A DNA stretch of 64,000 nucleotides from Adiantum capillus-veneris (taxonomy: Eukaryota; Streptophyta; Polypodiopsida; Polypodiales; Pteridaceae), in assembly GCA_014529385.2 (NCBI GenBank), contig CM043958.1:152072793-152136792 (forward strand). The letters are read 5' to 3'. Within the stretch, counting starts at the first letter, position 1, and each line of letters starts with the position of its first letter. The notes beneath the pieces were generated by a model. The model had not been told where the DNA came from. It did not search any database and saw only the letters and a program-made list of their open reading frames with translations. Below, in pieces: positions 1 to 12,240 of the stretch. The translations under genes and the position numbers were made by a program.

Positions 1-1188
1 CCTCTAGCCAACTCCCAATGGATGAATTCTTACAATGGATCATCCAAATTATGTCCTCATAAAGATGTTCAAAAGAGGAGAAGAGGATTGCACATGCCTA
101 CTTTACCAACTTTGAATTCATCTTTTCAATCGCAAGGAGATCATAGAGTTTTATTTTCAATGCAATCTTGAAATTCTCGAAAATAACTCAAAAATGCCTC
201 TCTAACGTGATCCATGCATTATATGCAGTGCACAAATTTATCATGGAGTGAAGTGAACAAGACATCTAGCTTGCTCATATTTAGCTGCATCTTGTATCAA
301 GATTTGCCTTGTTTGTACTCTTTGCCCTTATCTAGCGGCTTAACGATAGACAACAACTCCTTTCGCATTAAGTATACCTTTAGTTTTTTCTGCCAAGTGT
401 GAAACCCTTGGCCTTTGAATTGTGGATATTTGTATCCCACCCTCCCCCAAATTTGATGGTTTAATCAATGGTAGTGTGGAAATGGGCGCTTGGACTAAGT
501 GCTTATGTGTTGTTTTACGAGAAAGTGGAAAGTTTGCATTTTGATAAGGGAGGACCTTGATGATATATTTACAAAAGAAAGCGAGGTGGAAAATTAGCCT
601 TATCAAGTAGAAATGTGTCAGATGTAGTAATAGGTACAGGGATCAAAGAGCCTTTTCACTAGATGATGTGGCAATAAGGACATACCATTTAAGAGATAGT
701 CAAACATAGTAGGTGCAAGCTAGCCATGGATTGCGCATGGCATCGAGTATGAAAGAGATTGATTTTCTGTTGGGAAACTAGCAAGAAATCTAGTCAAACA
801 ATTATGTGCATGTTGGGAGGCAAGGTGGGCTGCACTTATGCTAAATTGGCAGCATAAGTAATACATGGAGAGCTGGAACAATGCTATAGAGCTTGTGGAG
901 CAAGAGTTGTAGTGCACAAAAAGAACAATTGGAGTGGGACCCAATGGCCAGAGCATTAGCTGTTGTGCATGCTTATTGGCAAAAGTGAGGCAAAATAAAT
1001 ACAAGGGGAGATAGTGCGCATGTCAGGAGTTGATGTAATTGATGAGGACTATGGTGGAGCCCAAGTTAGACAACAAAACTTCCAAGTTAAATTGGAGCGA
1101 GTAACTTGGGTAAGGTTGCATAGCAATGGCTAGTAAATCAAGAGTGTCAAGCTATTGACAACTTGGATGGAGTTAAAGAATATTACGC

Positions 1189-1190
<2 letters not shown>

Positions 1191-1227
<37 letters not shown>

Positions 1228-1228
1228 T
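1191..1228. repeat. (TG)n microsatellite in repeat A
   Basis: About 18 TG dinucleotides lie at the conserved A-unit position after AAAGAA...CACATG. The partner (CA)n array expected about 120 bp downstream is absent here because the unit is deleted between about 1230 and 1318. Confidence 0.95.
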
Positions 1229-1929
1229 GAGTCATTGATTGATGAGGCTATGATTTTACAAAATATGGTTGTCTTTAAGCCTTTTTTTTTTCTTAAGAGT
1301 GGTCTTCCATCAACATTAATGCACTTTCATCTTCTTAATCAATCTTTTGTCGGTGATGGTTCTAAACTCCTACATATCCCATCATAAATTAGCTTCAAAA
1401 GAGGAAAATTATGCAATGTAGTTTAACTATGTAGATGCAAATGGGTGTTGAGTTAGCAATTGCAATGGTCAAGAAGATTTCTCAATGAATTCTAGCATAG
1501 AGAATTCTTAGGATCTAATTAGATAAAGAAGTGTTAATCTAGCTAATGGCTTTGATAGTAAATGAAGCTATGGTGGGTACATTAGTGATTTTTCATAAGT
1601 TACACATAGTTAATGTGAAGATAATCTAGTGACTCATTGAGAGCTCAATATACAAAAAAAGAATATGGTTGCAAAAATGTACTTAATTCAGTATGCAAAA
1701 AGGTCTACAACAAATGTCTATTTTGTAGAGCTAGATATGATCTCTAGGTAAGCACAAAGTGAGATCATAATATTCTTATCTTGCAGATGGGATGCTGATT
1801 AGGATTCATGTATATTTCATGTGGGTTTTGCACACATGGCTAGGATGATGATGTGGAGAGAAGGTTCACACATGAGTTGAAGGTGCAACAAATCTCACAC
1901 CCTATTACCATTACCTTGAATAGCTTTTG

Positions 1930-2140
1930 AAGACACCGGTTACTTGACTGGAGATTTGTGCTCATCAACAACGATCATCAAAGAATAAAAATGGATTATA
2001 ACCCAAGGTAACCTCAACATGAGGCAAAGGATATGGAGGTCACTTTGCAAGAATACAATTTTGAGAGAAAGTAAATAAAAGGGAAAGATAATGTAGTGGC
2101 AAACATCCTAAGTAGGAAATTTATTCTTGGTATTGTCTCC
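1930..2140 (+). pseudogene. Decayed Ty3/Gypsy RNase H C-terminus in repeat A (copy 1)
   Basis: Reading across frames, the segment gives the RNase H signature region around the DHQSLKW-like motif, then a LNMRQ-RW-LQEYNFE stretch, ending in GKDNVVANILSRK. That end corresponds to the family ending VADALSR. It is closest in style to the RNase H of the family C element in this window (20404-20943). Stops and frame changes make it non-coding. It is the only recognisable protein homology in unit A and shows that the unit has a Gypsy ancestor. Confidence 0.7.
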
Positions 2141-2604
2141 ATGCCATGCAAACCTCTAGCCAACTCCCAATGGATGAATTCTTACAATGAATCATCCAAA
2201 TCATGTCCTCAGAAAGATGTTCAAAAAAGGAGAAGAGGATTGTACATGGTAACTATTATCACTCTTGGATACATGCGTACTTTACCGACTTTGAGTTCCT
2301 CTTTTTCAATCTCAAGGAGATCATAGAGTTTTATTTTCAATGCAGTCTTGAACTTCTCAGAAATAACTCAAAAATGCCTCTTTAAGGTGATCCATATTGC
2401 AAAAATTTATCATGGAGTGAAGTGAACAAGACACCGAGCTTGCTCATCTTAAGTTGCATATTGTATCAAGATTTGCCTTGTTTGTACTGTTTGCCGTTAT
2501 CTAGCGGCTTCACGATAGACCACAATTCCTTTTGCATTAAGTAAACCTTTAGTTTTTTCTGCCAAGTCTGAAACCCTTGGCCGTTTAATTATGGATATTT
2601 GTAT

Positions 2605-2619
2605 CCCCCCCCCCCCCCC
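2605..2619. repeat. Poly(C) tract, 15 nt
   Basis: Fifteen consecutive C residues occur at the A-unit position that is C-rich in every copy (shorter near 440 and 4470, longer near 46703, G-rich near 30900 in the inverted copy). Confidence 0.9.
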
Positions 2620-2716
2620 TCCCTAGACAAAAAAAATTGATGTTTAATTAATGGTAGTGTCGAGTAAATCAAGAGTGTCAAGCTATTGACAACCTGGGTG
2701 GAGTTAAAGAACACGC

Positions 2717-2718
<2 letters not shown>

Positions 2719-2769
<51 letters not shown>

Positions 2770-2896
2770 TGAGTGATTGATTAATGAGGCTACGCTTTGA
2801 CAAGATATGGTTGTCTTTTAGCCTTTTTTTTCTTAAGAGTGAGCTTCCATCACCAAAGTGCCCAAGTGCGCGCGCGCGCGCACACACACACACACA
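2719..2896. repeat. Inverted microsatellite pair (TG)n - spacer - (GC)n(CA)n
   Basis: (TG)n at 2719-2768 is followed by a spacer of about 100 bp that is conserved in all A units, then alternating GC (2868-2880) and CA (2881-2896). The two arms are reverse complements of each other, so either strand can fold on itself. The CG/CA alternation also suits Z-DNA. Confidence 0.9.
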
Positions 2897-3769
2897 TGAA
2901 TGTATGAGAATATGATTTTTAGTGTCAATCATTTCCAAAAACTAGAGATTAAGAAATCAGTTGAAAGTAGTTTCAAAAGGCTAAACGCACACACAATCAC
3001 TAATTGAAACAAAGATTTTTGATTTTCTAATGCAATCAAGCAAAATCCACACCAAAATTAGAAGTATCTAAAAAATGAAAAACATTGGTCTCATTAATGA
3101 GCAAAAAATACTTAATTTCTCTCTCAAGAATGTGTAAATGTGTGCAATTGATGCACTTTCATCTTCTTAATCAATCTTTTGTGGGTGATGGTTCTAAACT
3201 CCTACATATCCCATCATAAATTAGCTTCAAAAGAGGAAAATTATGCAATGTAGTTTAATTCTGTGTAGATGCAAAAAGGTGTTGAATTAGCAATTGCAAT
3301 GGCCAAGAAGATTTGTCAATGAAATCTAGCATAGAGAATTCTTAGGATCTAATTAGATTAAGAAGTGCTAATCTAGCTAATGTCTTTGATAGCAAATGAA
3401 GCTATGGTGGGTACATTAGTGATTTTTCATAACTTACACATAGTTAATGTAGAGATAATCTAGTGACTCATTGAGAGATCAATATACAAAAAAAGAAATG
3501 GTTGTAAAAATAGACTTGATTTATGATGCAAAAAGTTGTACAACAAATGTCTGTTTTGTAGAGCTAGATACTATCTCTATGCAAGCACAAAGTGAGATCA
3601 TAATATTCTTATCTTACAAATGGGATGTTGATTAGGATTCATATATCTTTCATGTGGGTTTTGTGCACATGCCTAGGATGATGATGTGGAAAAAGGTTCA
3701 CACATGAGTTGAAGGTGCAACAAATATCACACCCTATTACCTTTACCTTGAATAGATTTTGAAGACACC

Positions 3770-3975
3770 GGTTACTTGGCTGGAGATTTGTGCTCATCAA
3801 CAATGATCACCAAAGCATAAAAATTGGATTATAACCCAAGGTGACCTCAACATGAGGCAAAGGATATGGAGGTCACTTTGCAAGAATACAATTTTGAGAG
3901 CAAGTAAATAAAAGGGAAACATAATGTAGTGGCAAACATTCTAAGTAGGAAATCCATTCTTGGGATTGTCTCATG
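3770..3975 (+). pseudogene. Decayed Ty3/Gypsy RNase H C-terminus in repeat A (copy 2)
   Basis: This is the second copy of the RNase H remnant described at 1930-2140. It has the same order of motifs and the GK-N-VVANILSRK ending (about 3916-3955). It is broken by stops and frame changes, with independent point differences from the other copies. Confidence 0.65.
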
Positions 3976-5234
3976 CCAAGCAAACCTCTAGCCAACTCCC
4001 AATGGATGAATTCTTACAATGGATCATCCAAATCATGTCCTCAGAAAGATGTTCAAAAAAGGAGAAGAGGATTGCACATGGATATTATCATCATTCTTGG
4101 ATACATGCCTATTTTACCGACTTTGAATTCATCTTTTCAATCGCAAGGAGATCATAGAGTTTTATTTTAAATGCAATCTTGAAATTCTCGAAAGTAACTC
4201 AAAAATGCCTCTCTAACGTGATCCATGCATTATATACAATGGTGCAATTCTCATGATATTGCACAAATTTATCATGGAGTGAAGTGAACAAGACATATAG
4301 CTTGCTCATCTTTAGTTGCATCTTGTATCAAGATTTTCCTTGTTTGTACTCTTTGCCCTTATCTAGCGGCTTAACGATAGACAACAACTCCTTTCTCATT
4401 AAGTAAACCTTTAGTGTTTTTTTCCAAGTGTGAAACCCTTGGCCGTTGAATTGTGGATATTTGTATCCCCCTCCCCCAAAAAATTTGATGGTTTAATCAA
4501 TGGTAGTGTGGAAATGGGCGCTTGGACTAAGTGCTTCTGTGTTGTTTTAGGACAAAGTGGAAATTTTGCATTTTGAGAAGGAGGGCCTTGATGATATATT
4601 TACAAAAGAAAGCGAGCCTTACCTAGTAGAAATGTGTCACTAGATGTAGTAACAGGAACAAGGATCAAAGAGACTTTTCACTAGATGATGTGGCAATAAG
4701 GACATACCAGTTAAGAGATGGTCAAACATAGTAGGTGCGAGCAAGCCATGGATTGCACAAGACTTGGAGTTTGAAAGAGATTGATTCTGTTGGACAACTA
4801 GCAAGTAGTCTAGTCAATAAAATTATGTGAATGTTGGGAGTCAAGGTAGGCTGCACTTATGCTAAATTGGCAGCATAAGTAATACATGGAGAGCTGGAAC
4901 AATGCTATAGAGATTGTGGAGCAAGAGTTATAGTGCACAAAAAGAACGATTGGAGTGGGACCCAATGGCCAGAGCATCAGTTGTTGTGCATGTTGATTGC
5001 CAAAAGTGGGGCCAAATAAATACAAGGGGAGATAGTGTGCATGTCAGGATTTAATGCAAGGGGAGATAGTGTGCATGTCAGGATTTAATGCAATCAATGA
5101 GGACTATGGTGGAGCCCATGTTAAACAACAAAACTTCCAAGTTAAATTGGAGTGAGTAACTTGGGTAAGGCTGCATAGCAATGGCTGGTAAATCAAGAGT
5201 TTCAAGCTATTGAAAACCTGGTTGGAGTTAAAGA

Positions 5235-5237
<3 letters not shown>

Positions 5238-5269
<32 letters not shown>

Positions 5270-5378
5270 AGTGATTGATTGATGAGGCTATGCTTTGACA
5301 AGATATGGTTGTCTTTTAGCCATTTTTTTTCTTAAGAGTGGTCTTCCATCACCAAAGTGCCCAAGTGCACGCACACAC

Positions 5379-5431
<53 letters not shown>
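5238..5431. repeat. Inverted microsatellite pair (TG)n - spacer - (CA)n
   Basis: (TG)n at 5238-5267 and (CA)n at 5370-5431 flank the conserved spacer (TGATTGATTGATGAGGCTAT and following). This is the same arrangement as at 2719-2896, with different repeat counts. Confidence 0.92.
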
Positions 5432-5432
<1 letters not shown>

Positions 5433-5905
5433 CAATGTATGAGAAAATGATTTTTAGTTCCAATCATTTTCAAAAACTAGAGATTACGAAATTAGCTGAA
5501 AGTTATTCCAAAGGTCTAAACACACACACAATCACTAATTAAAACAAAGATTTTTTATTTTCTAATGCAATCAAGCGAAATCCACACCAAAATTAGAAGT
5601 ATCTAAAAAAGTGAACAAAGATGATGTTACTAATGAGCAAAAAATACTTAATTTTTCTCTCAAGAACATGTAAATGAGTGCAATTAATACACTTTCATCT
5701 TATTAATCAATCTTTTGTGGGTGATGGTTCTAAACACCTACATATCCTATCATAAATTAGCTTCAAAAGAGGAAACTTATGCAATTTAGTTTAATTATGT
5801 AGATGCAAAAGGGTGTTGAATTAGCAATTGCAATGGCCAAGAAGTTTTGTTAATGAAATCTAGCATAGAGAATTCTTAGGATCTAATTAGATTAAGAAGT
5901 GCTAA

Positions 5906-7247
5906 CACTAGAATGGTAACAGGACACTTTTATGTCCTGGGACACTTTTGTGTCCTGTTAAGTGACCAATTTGCTTGAATTATTTGAAGAGTATGAAAAT
6001 GCATTTCTAGGTGCTATATATTCACAAAGTTGCCTTATGAGTTGAAGAAAACTTAACATTTTTTTTGGAGTATCGATCTCATCATTAACCTTACTCTTGC
6101 ACAACATTTTTGAACCTAAACTGTGTGAAAAAACGGGTCCTGTTTTTGGCTTTTTTTCAATTGTTCGCAACTATACCACTCTAAACTTCATATTTGTGAG
6201 GTTTAGATGGCTAGAGGTTAGGCCTTCATAGTTCTCAACATGTTTTGATGCTTGTAGGGAGAGCTAATTGTTAAAATTGAAAGTTATGACCAATTTACAA
6301 GAATTGCATAATCCTGTTTTTTGGCCAAAATTAGCACTTTTATGATTTTTTTGGTGGCTTTCTTTATAACATAAATTCAATTTTGATTGTGTAAGTGTAA
6401 TGTATAACATAAATTTAATCTTCCTTGAGTTTTGGAGGACCTATTATGCTATATAGCATAGTATATGATGATGGTTGAGTTTTTTTATTTTGCTGAAGAA
6501 TACGATACATTTTAGAGTAGCAAGTATAACTTTCTCAATATTGCTAGTTTCATAGGCGAAATGTGTGTATTTTGTAGGTAGTAACCATATCTAATCATAG
6601 ACTACAAACTTGGCTAGATATTGAGTAGTTTCTATGGGTTTCTAGAGGTCATAATGCTAAACCCAGTTTTTTCATGTTTGTTGTATTTAGCACTTTATCA
6701 TTGCCCCCAAGGTTCCAATTGTAAGAGATCCATTATCCTTTTGACATGCTCCATGGCTCCTTTTGAATCCAAAGGCCCAAAGGGAACTAAGAAAACATGT
6801 ATATAGTATTTGTATTGAGCGCGACTATAGAAACTTTGATGATAGGTCCGCAGAATGGCAAAAATGCAACTTTTTTGTACCTATTTTTTTTGCCCAAAAA
6901 AAAATTAGTGAGGTAAAAGAAACCATATGTTTTGGTCACCAACCCATTGAAGTTAACGGGGAATTTTATCTCATGTCCTACAAAAATCCCCACTCTTATT
7001 TATATGCAGTCAACCGTAAGAAATTGCTGTTTTGGGCAAAATGCACTAGTCCATCAACTTTGGAGACTTGTAGTGACCAAGGGATGAGAAAAATTACAAG
7101 TTTCTCATTTTTTCCATATGTAGTAGTTGTTGAACTATAAGCTCATGAAAGGATTTTTCAAAATGAGTGGATCTACTATGGTTTTAGAATTTTTTCCCAA
7201 AACCCTGAAAGGACACTTTTATGTCCTATTAGGTTACCATTCTAGTG
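5906..7247. mobile_element. 1342-bp terminal-inverted-repeat transposon, non-autonomous, in repeat A
   Basis: The left end reads CACTAGAATGGTAAC and the right end is its exact reverse complement, GTTACCATTCTAGTG. Both are followed inward by hairpin-prone GGACACTTTTATGTCC-type sequence. Flanks are CTAA (5902-5905) and CTAA (7248-7251), and uninterrupted A units show a single CTAA at this site, so this is a clean insertion with a 4-bp target duplication. The ends begin CACTA, but CACTA elements normally make 3-bp duplications and have a different terminal consensus, so the superfamily is left open. Inside, the longest open stretch (6763-7140, 125 codons) matches nothing I recognise. There is no transposase, so it is probably a deletion derivative. 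Confidence 0.9.
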
Positions 7248-7649
7248 CTAATCTAGCTAATGGCTTTGATAGCAAATGAAGCTATGGTGGGTACATTAGT
7301 GATTTTTCATAACTTACACAGTTAATGTAGAGATAATCTAGTGACTCATTGAGAGCTCAATATACAAAAAAAGAAGATGGTTGCAAAAATAGACTTAATT
7401 CAGTATGCAAAAAGTTGTACAACAAATGTCTGTTTTGTAGAGCTAGATACGATCTCTAGGTAAGCACAAAGTGAGATCATAATATTCTTATCTTCTAGAT
7501 GGAATGTTGATTAGGATTCATATATCTTTCACGTGGGTTTTAGACACATGGCTAGGATGATGATGTGGAGAGAAGGTTCACACATGAGTTGAAGGTGCAA
7601 CAAATCTCACACCCTATTACCATTACCTTGAATAGCTTTTGAAGACACC

Positions 7650-7860
7650 GGTTACTTGGCTGGAGATTTGTGCGCATCAACAATGATCACTAAAGCATAA
7701 AAATTGGATTATAACCCAAGGTGACCTCAACATGAGGCAAAGGATATGGAGGTCACTTTGCAAGAATACAATTTTGAGAGCAAGTAAATAAAAGGAAAAG
7801 ATAATGTAGTGGCAAACATCCTAAGTAGGAAATCCGTTCTTGGGATTGTCTCCATGCCAT
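7650..7860 (+). pseudogene. Decayed Ty3/Gypsy RNase H C-terminus in repeat A (copy 3)
   Basis: This is the third copy of the RNase H remnant. An open stretch of about 76 codons (7809-8039) begins in the VANILSRK ending and runs into A-unit sequence that does not resemble Gypsy connection or integrase sequence. It is not a gene. Confidence 0.65.
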
Positions 7861-8631
7861 GCAAACCTCAAGCCAACTCACAATGGATGAACTCTTACAA
7901 TAAGTCATCCAAATTATGTCCTCAGGAAGATGTTCAAAAAGGAGAAGATGTGTTGTTTTACGAGAAAGTGAAAAGTTTGCATTTGGAGAAGGAGAGCTTT
8001 AATGATATATTTACAAAAGAAAGCGAGGTGGAAAATTAGCCTTACCAAGTAGAAATGTGTCACTAGATGTAGTAATAGGAACAAGGATTAAAGAGCCTTT
8101 TCACTAGATGATGTGGCAATAAGGACATACCATTTAAGAGATGGTCAAACATAGTAAGTGCAAGCTAGCCATGGATTGCACATGGCATGGAGTATGAAAG
8201 AGATTGATTATGTTGGGAACTAGCAAGTAATCTAGTCAAAACAATTACGTGCATGTTGGGAGTCAAGGTGGGCTGCACTTATGCTAAATTGGCAGCATAA
8301 GTAATAGATGGAGAGCTGGAACAATGCTATAGAGCTTGTGGAGCAAGAGTTGTAGTGCACAAAAAGAACGATTGGAGTGGGACCCAATGACCAGAGCGTC
8401 AGCTGTTGTGCATGCTTATTGCCAAATGTGAGGCCAAATAAATACATGGGGAGATAGTGCGCATGTTAGGATTTGATGCAATCAATGAGGACTATGGTGG
8501 AGACCAAGTTAGATAGAAAAACTTCCAAGTTAAATCGGAGCGAGTAACTTGGGTGTGGCTGCATAGCAATGGCTGGTAAATCAAGAGTTTCAAGCTATTG
8601 ACAACCTGGGTGGAGTTAAAGAACACGCACA

Positions 8632-8774
8632 TGTGTGTGTGTGTGTGTGTATGTGAGTGTGTGTGTGTGTGTGTGAGTGATTGATTGATGAGGCTATGCT
8701 TTGACAAGATATGGTTGTCTATTAGCCATTTTTTTCCCCTTAAGAGTGGTCTTCCATCACCAAAGTGCCCAAGG

Positions 8775-8813
<39 letters not shown>
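8632..8813. repeat. Inverted microsatellite pair (TG)n - spacer - (CA)n
   Basis: (TG)n with two interruptions (8632-8674) and a nearly pure (CA)n (8774-8813) flank the conserved spacer of unit A. Confidence 0.92.
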
Positions 8814-8814
<1 letters not shown>

Positions 8815-9047
8815 CAATGTATGAGAAAATGATTTTTAGTTCCAATCATCTCCAAAAACGAGACATTAAGAAATCAATTGAAAGTTATATCAAATGGCTA
8901 AACGCACAGACAATCACTAATTGAAGCAAACATTTATGATTTTCTAATGCAATCAAGCAAAATCCACACCAAAATTAGAAGTATCTAAAAAAGTGAACAA
9001 AATTGATCTTATAAATGAGCAAAAAATACTTAATTTCTCTCTCAAGA

Positions 9048-9246
9048 TTGTCCAATAGTGTTTTAGAGAGCTTATTTCTTATTGGTTCTTTTATTAAGTG
9101 TTTTTAAATTAATCAAACTAGATTTACTCTAGCCTAATTCTCATTGGTCCACCTCCATGGTCATCCAATAGGATTTGAGTACACCTTGTGGGCATCTGGG
9201 CTAGGGAGCTGACATGTGTCCCTCTTTCCCTTTGTGTAAAGGAGCT

Positions 9247-9285
<39 letters not shown>

Positions 9286-9652
9286 CTCTCTCGTCTCCTA
9301 CTTCTAGGGCTCGCCCCCTCCTATATAGGGATGCATGAAGACTTTTTGAGCATACACAAAGCATCCAATTTTCCTAGGCTTTTGACCTTTGGACACAACC
9401 TTTGAATTTTGGAACCTTAGCATTTTGGAAGTCTTAATGGGCTGAACCTTAGGGTCTTGTAAGCCCATTGTTGCACCTTTCTCTTTTGTAGATGCCCCCC
9501 CCCCCCCCCCCCCCCCTTTGGATCCCTACTGTGGCCAATCTGCCAGCTTAACCAATATTCTAGCTTTTTCTCCCCTGGCACCTCCCCATATTAAATGATC
9601 AGTTTAACATGAGAAAATCATTTAGGAGAATTAGATATTAGTTATTATGAGA
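9048..9652 (-). mobile_element. Truncated 3' LTR of decayed Gypsy family B copy
   Basis: This segment matches the end portion of the intact family B LTR (about 53115-53710), with the same CCTTGTGGGCATCTGG stretch, a (TG)n (9247-9283) and a C tract. Its other ~1 kb is missing and it abuts repeat A at 9047. The C tract here is 23 nt (9495-9517), against a short C run in the intact LTR. Confidence 0.85.
9495..9517. repeat. Poly(C) tract, 23 nt, in family B LTR
   Basis: Twenty-three uninterrupted C residues follow GATG. The same LTR position has 29 C at 25841-25869 and only a short run near 53543 and 60861. The minus strand would be a long G run. Confidence 0.9.
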
Positions 9653-11070
9653 TTACCATTCGTAAGGCTTTGATAGGCTCACATGGAAAGCATTGTGTAT
9701 GAGTCAATGGCTGGGCAACTTGAGTTGATAGGCCATCTCACTGTTGATTGGCCTAGGAATCTGGAAGGGACCATAGTACCTTTTTGCTAACTTAGCATAG
9801 TAATTTTGGTGTCCCGTAGGATTCTTGCCCATCGTGTGCCTTAATCGAGCCTTGGGAAATTTTCTTTAAACGCTTGGGTTCTTCTGTGCTTATCAACAGC
9901 AGCCTTTTGCCTATGCTGTGAGGTAGAGATAGCATCCTTAAACTTTTGGAAAGATTTCTCTAGGTCACGGTTATACTCATCTGCAGCGAAGATCTTCCCG
10001 TGTACCTTAAAAGCAGGGGACTTTTTTATCTTCCCTCAATTACCTCGAAATCTGCCCTGCATAAGGAGGAGCATGAGATTCATACATTACTTTCTCATGT
10101 AGTGAGTTAGTAACACATAGTCTATTGCCATAGAGAAGATAACCATCTTGTAAGGTAAATGGTTCCTCTTTCTTTCCTAATGCAAGGGCTGAAATCACAT
10201 CTCTAAAATTGCGATCAATAGCATACTCATCTTTCATAGAAGATAGATCATCATGAGCTGCTATAGAAACCGCATTCACTCTCGGTCATCTTGAAAGTGC
10301 ACCGGCTACTTGATTATGCTTGCCAGCAATGTGAGCAATATGAAAATGAAATTGTGAAAGGAAATTTGCCCACCTCATTTGTTTGTTGGAGAGCTTGGTC
10401 TGCGTCATGAAGTACTTAAGACTTTGGTGATCCATTTGCAGAATGAAAGGAGTCCCCAATAAATAGTGCTTCCATGAGTCTACGGCATGTAGAACTGCGA
10501 GGAGTTCTTTGACTTTCGTAGGCTATGGCATGACCTTCTTGGAGCAAAACAACTCCAAGGCAATCATCACAAGCATCACATTGGATCTCACATGACTTTG
10601 AGAGATCTGGTAGTGTAAGCACAAGTTGAAAGATAAGCTTTTCGAAAGCATTGTTCTCCTTGGTAGACCATGTATACGAAACGTTTTTCTTTGTTAGGTC
10701 ATGTAATGGTCCTGCAATTTGTGAGAAATTTTCTATACACTTTTATAGTTATGCAGACATACCTATAAAGCTTCTTAGTTCATGAAGATTCCTTGGTTTA
10801 GGCCATCCTTTTATTACCTCTAATTTTGATGGATCCATGTGGATGCCATCTTGAGAGATAATGCGAACTAAATACTAAATCTCTTGTAAGAAAAATTCAC
10901 TTTCCTTTTTATTAACATAAAGTTTATTCTCTCTTAAAACTTGAAATATTACCCGGAGGTGTTGTTTGTGTTCATCTAATGAATTAGATTAGATGATGAT
11001 ATCATCAAAGAACTCTTCGGTAAAGGTTTGGTGAGGCCTGAATAGCTTCTCCATCAAGCGGCTTGAACAA
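9653..11070 (-). pseudogene. Gypsy family B pol remnant (integrase/RNase H/RT pieces)
   Basis: In the minus direction the segment matches pieces of the intact family B Pol (54069-57482): RT thumb and connection, RNase H with the CDACDDCLG motif, the RNase H/integrase linker (10040-10279, nearly identical to the intact copy) and the C-terminal part of integrase (9669-10020). The integrase core, the RT palm and the chromodomain are deleted. One junction lies near 10035, where the sequence jumps by about 650 bp relative to the intact copy. Several frames are broken, so it cannot make a working polyprotein. Confidence 0.85.
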
Positions 11071-12240
11071 CGGTATTCTCTTTGACCCTGGTTCTACTCA
11101 CAATTTCATATCCACAACTTTTTGAAGACAGTGGCTTTGAGTTGTAGGTCCCAAAACTTGTCTACATATTTGTGAATGGATTCGTAGGGAGAGAGATTCA
11201 AGCTTCACCATTTGGTGAGTACTTTGTGTTTGGCATTGGTGGCCAAAAACTGCTTCATAATGAAATCTCTTAAAGCTTTCTATGTTCATGGAGCTTCATC
11301 GTTGGCCTTTAGGCTAGACCACCATTTCCTGGTGGACTTTTGAAGTGCATAACTACATGGTGTAGCTTAGAGGAATCCGTGAAGCCCTCATCTCCAAACA
11401 CCGCATCGAATTGTTGGATAAAGGCCAAGACTTTGTCCGTAGCATCAAAGGTGCCATTGTAGGTAAGGAAAGAGACGCTCTTTCCTCCCTCTTTGACTTT
11501 CTTGAGATTGGAAGACCTTTTACATGCGGCATAGGATTTCCTACGGCCTCTTCTTTTTGATGGTTCAAAAGTTGCACCATCACTTTCTTCAGAAGATAAA
11601 GAATATGAGGAAGATGGAGAAGAGGGTGACCTCTTTCTTGCCTTGATCTTCTTTATCTGCACCATCACTTTCATAAGAGGAAGAGGATGAAGAAGTTGGA
11701 GAAGAGGGTGTCCTCTTTCTCGCCTTTTTCTTCTCTTGCTTTTTGTCATCCCTCTTTGAATTATGGTGTGGAGAAGTGTGCAATGGTTTTTTCCATTTTG
11801 GAGGTGATGGAGAGCGTTTAGCCCGCCGTCTTCATGGAGCCATCTCCATTGAGGTGGAAGGAGACTCACTTCTTTCTTGTTCCTTTGGTGGGGGCTCTTG
11901 AGTTCTCCTTAGGGAAGGAGATGCATCATCATGAAGCAAATTTTTGAGCCCTTTGTATGGATCCTCTTCTTCTTCCCAAATCGGAGAGAGGCCTCTTTTG
12001 GAAGTCTCGCAAGGAGGCTTCCTAGGTGCTCTCTGGTCATGGTGGGGATCTTGGAGAATTCCATGAGCACAAAGTTACCATTGCACTTCACTTTGGAGGG
12101 ATGGATTGCCCATGGATTGTTGAAGCCTAGAAGCAAGATAGTTAACAAGCATCAAGGCATCATTAGTAGCCTGCTCATTAGCAAAATCAAAGTTATCAAC
12201 ATTAATTTCACTCTCTTTACTAATGTCAGCCATTCTAACA
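11071..12240 (-). pseudogene. Gypsy family B gag remnant
   Basis: Translation in mixed frames follows the intact family B Gag. It starts at the MADNS-equivalent near 12233, continues through the Ser/Arg/Lys-rich repeats (11580-11790) and the capsid-like region (FIQQFDAVFGDEGFTDSSKL, 11330-11460), and ends with fragments near the gag/pol border at 11075-11110. The zinc knuckle and the rest of the C-terminus are deleted. Multiple stops break the frame. Confidence 0.85.

Larger units (their letters stand above)
1..5905 (+). repeat. Tandem array of ~2.5-kb repeat unit A (left block, part 1)
   Basis: A shared landmark (CCTCTAGCCAACTCCCAATG) recurs at 1, 2153 and 3985 and, with small changes, at 7866, 26623 and 46254. 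Sequence between landmarks is collinear, so this is a head-to-tail array. Spacings are 2152, 1832 and 3881 bp; the last becomes 2539 bp after removing the inserted element at 5906-7247. The shorter units have internal deletions: the (CA) side is lost near 1230-1318 and a middle part is lost near 2655. In order a unit holds a C-rich tract, a (TG)n-spacer-(CA)n pair, about 1 kb of AT-rich sequence and a decayed Gypsy RNase H segment. No intact gene is seen. The array could derive from a non-autonomous LTR element amplified by unequal exchange; this is inference. Confidence 0.85.
7252..9047 (+). repeat. Repeat unit A (left block, part 2)
   Basis: The A unit resumes directly after the target duplication and continues through RNase H remnant copy 3, then the middle region, the (TG)/(CA) pair and the AT-rich part. 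It stops at CTCTCAAGA (9047), where family B LTR sequence begins abruptly. Confidence 0.85.

Noticed and set aside
720-1004. Minus-strand frame MYLFCLTFANKHAQQL..., repeated at 4810-5025 and 8232-8447
   Set aside because: It recurs because the DNA repeats. There is no conserved start or stop and no known motif, and the copies differ in length, so a coding role is not supported.
6763-7140. 125-codon frame in the TIR element as a transposase
   Set aside because: No DDE/DDD pattern or known domain. Low-complexity Phe/Lys-rich stretches come from T/A runs.
5906-7247. Assignment of the TIR element to CACTA (EnSpm)
   Set aside because: Ends begin CACTA but the duplication is 4 bp and no transposase or typical subterminal repeats are seen; left unclassified.
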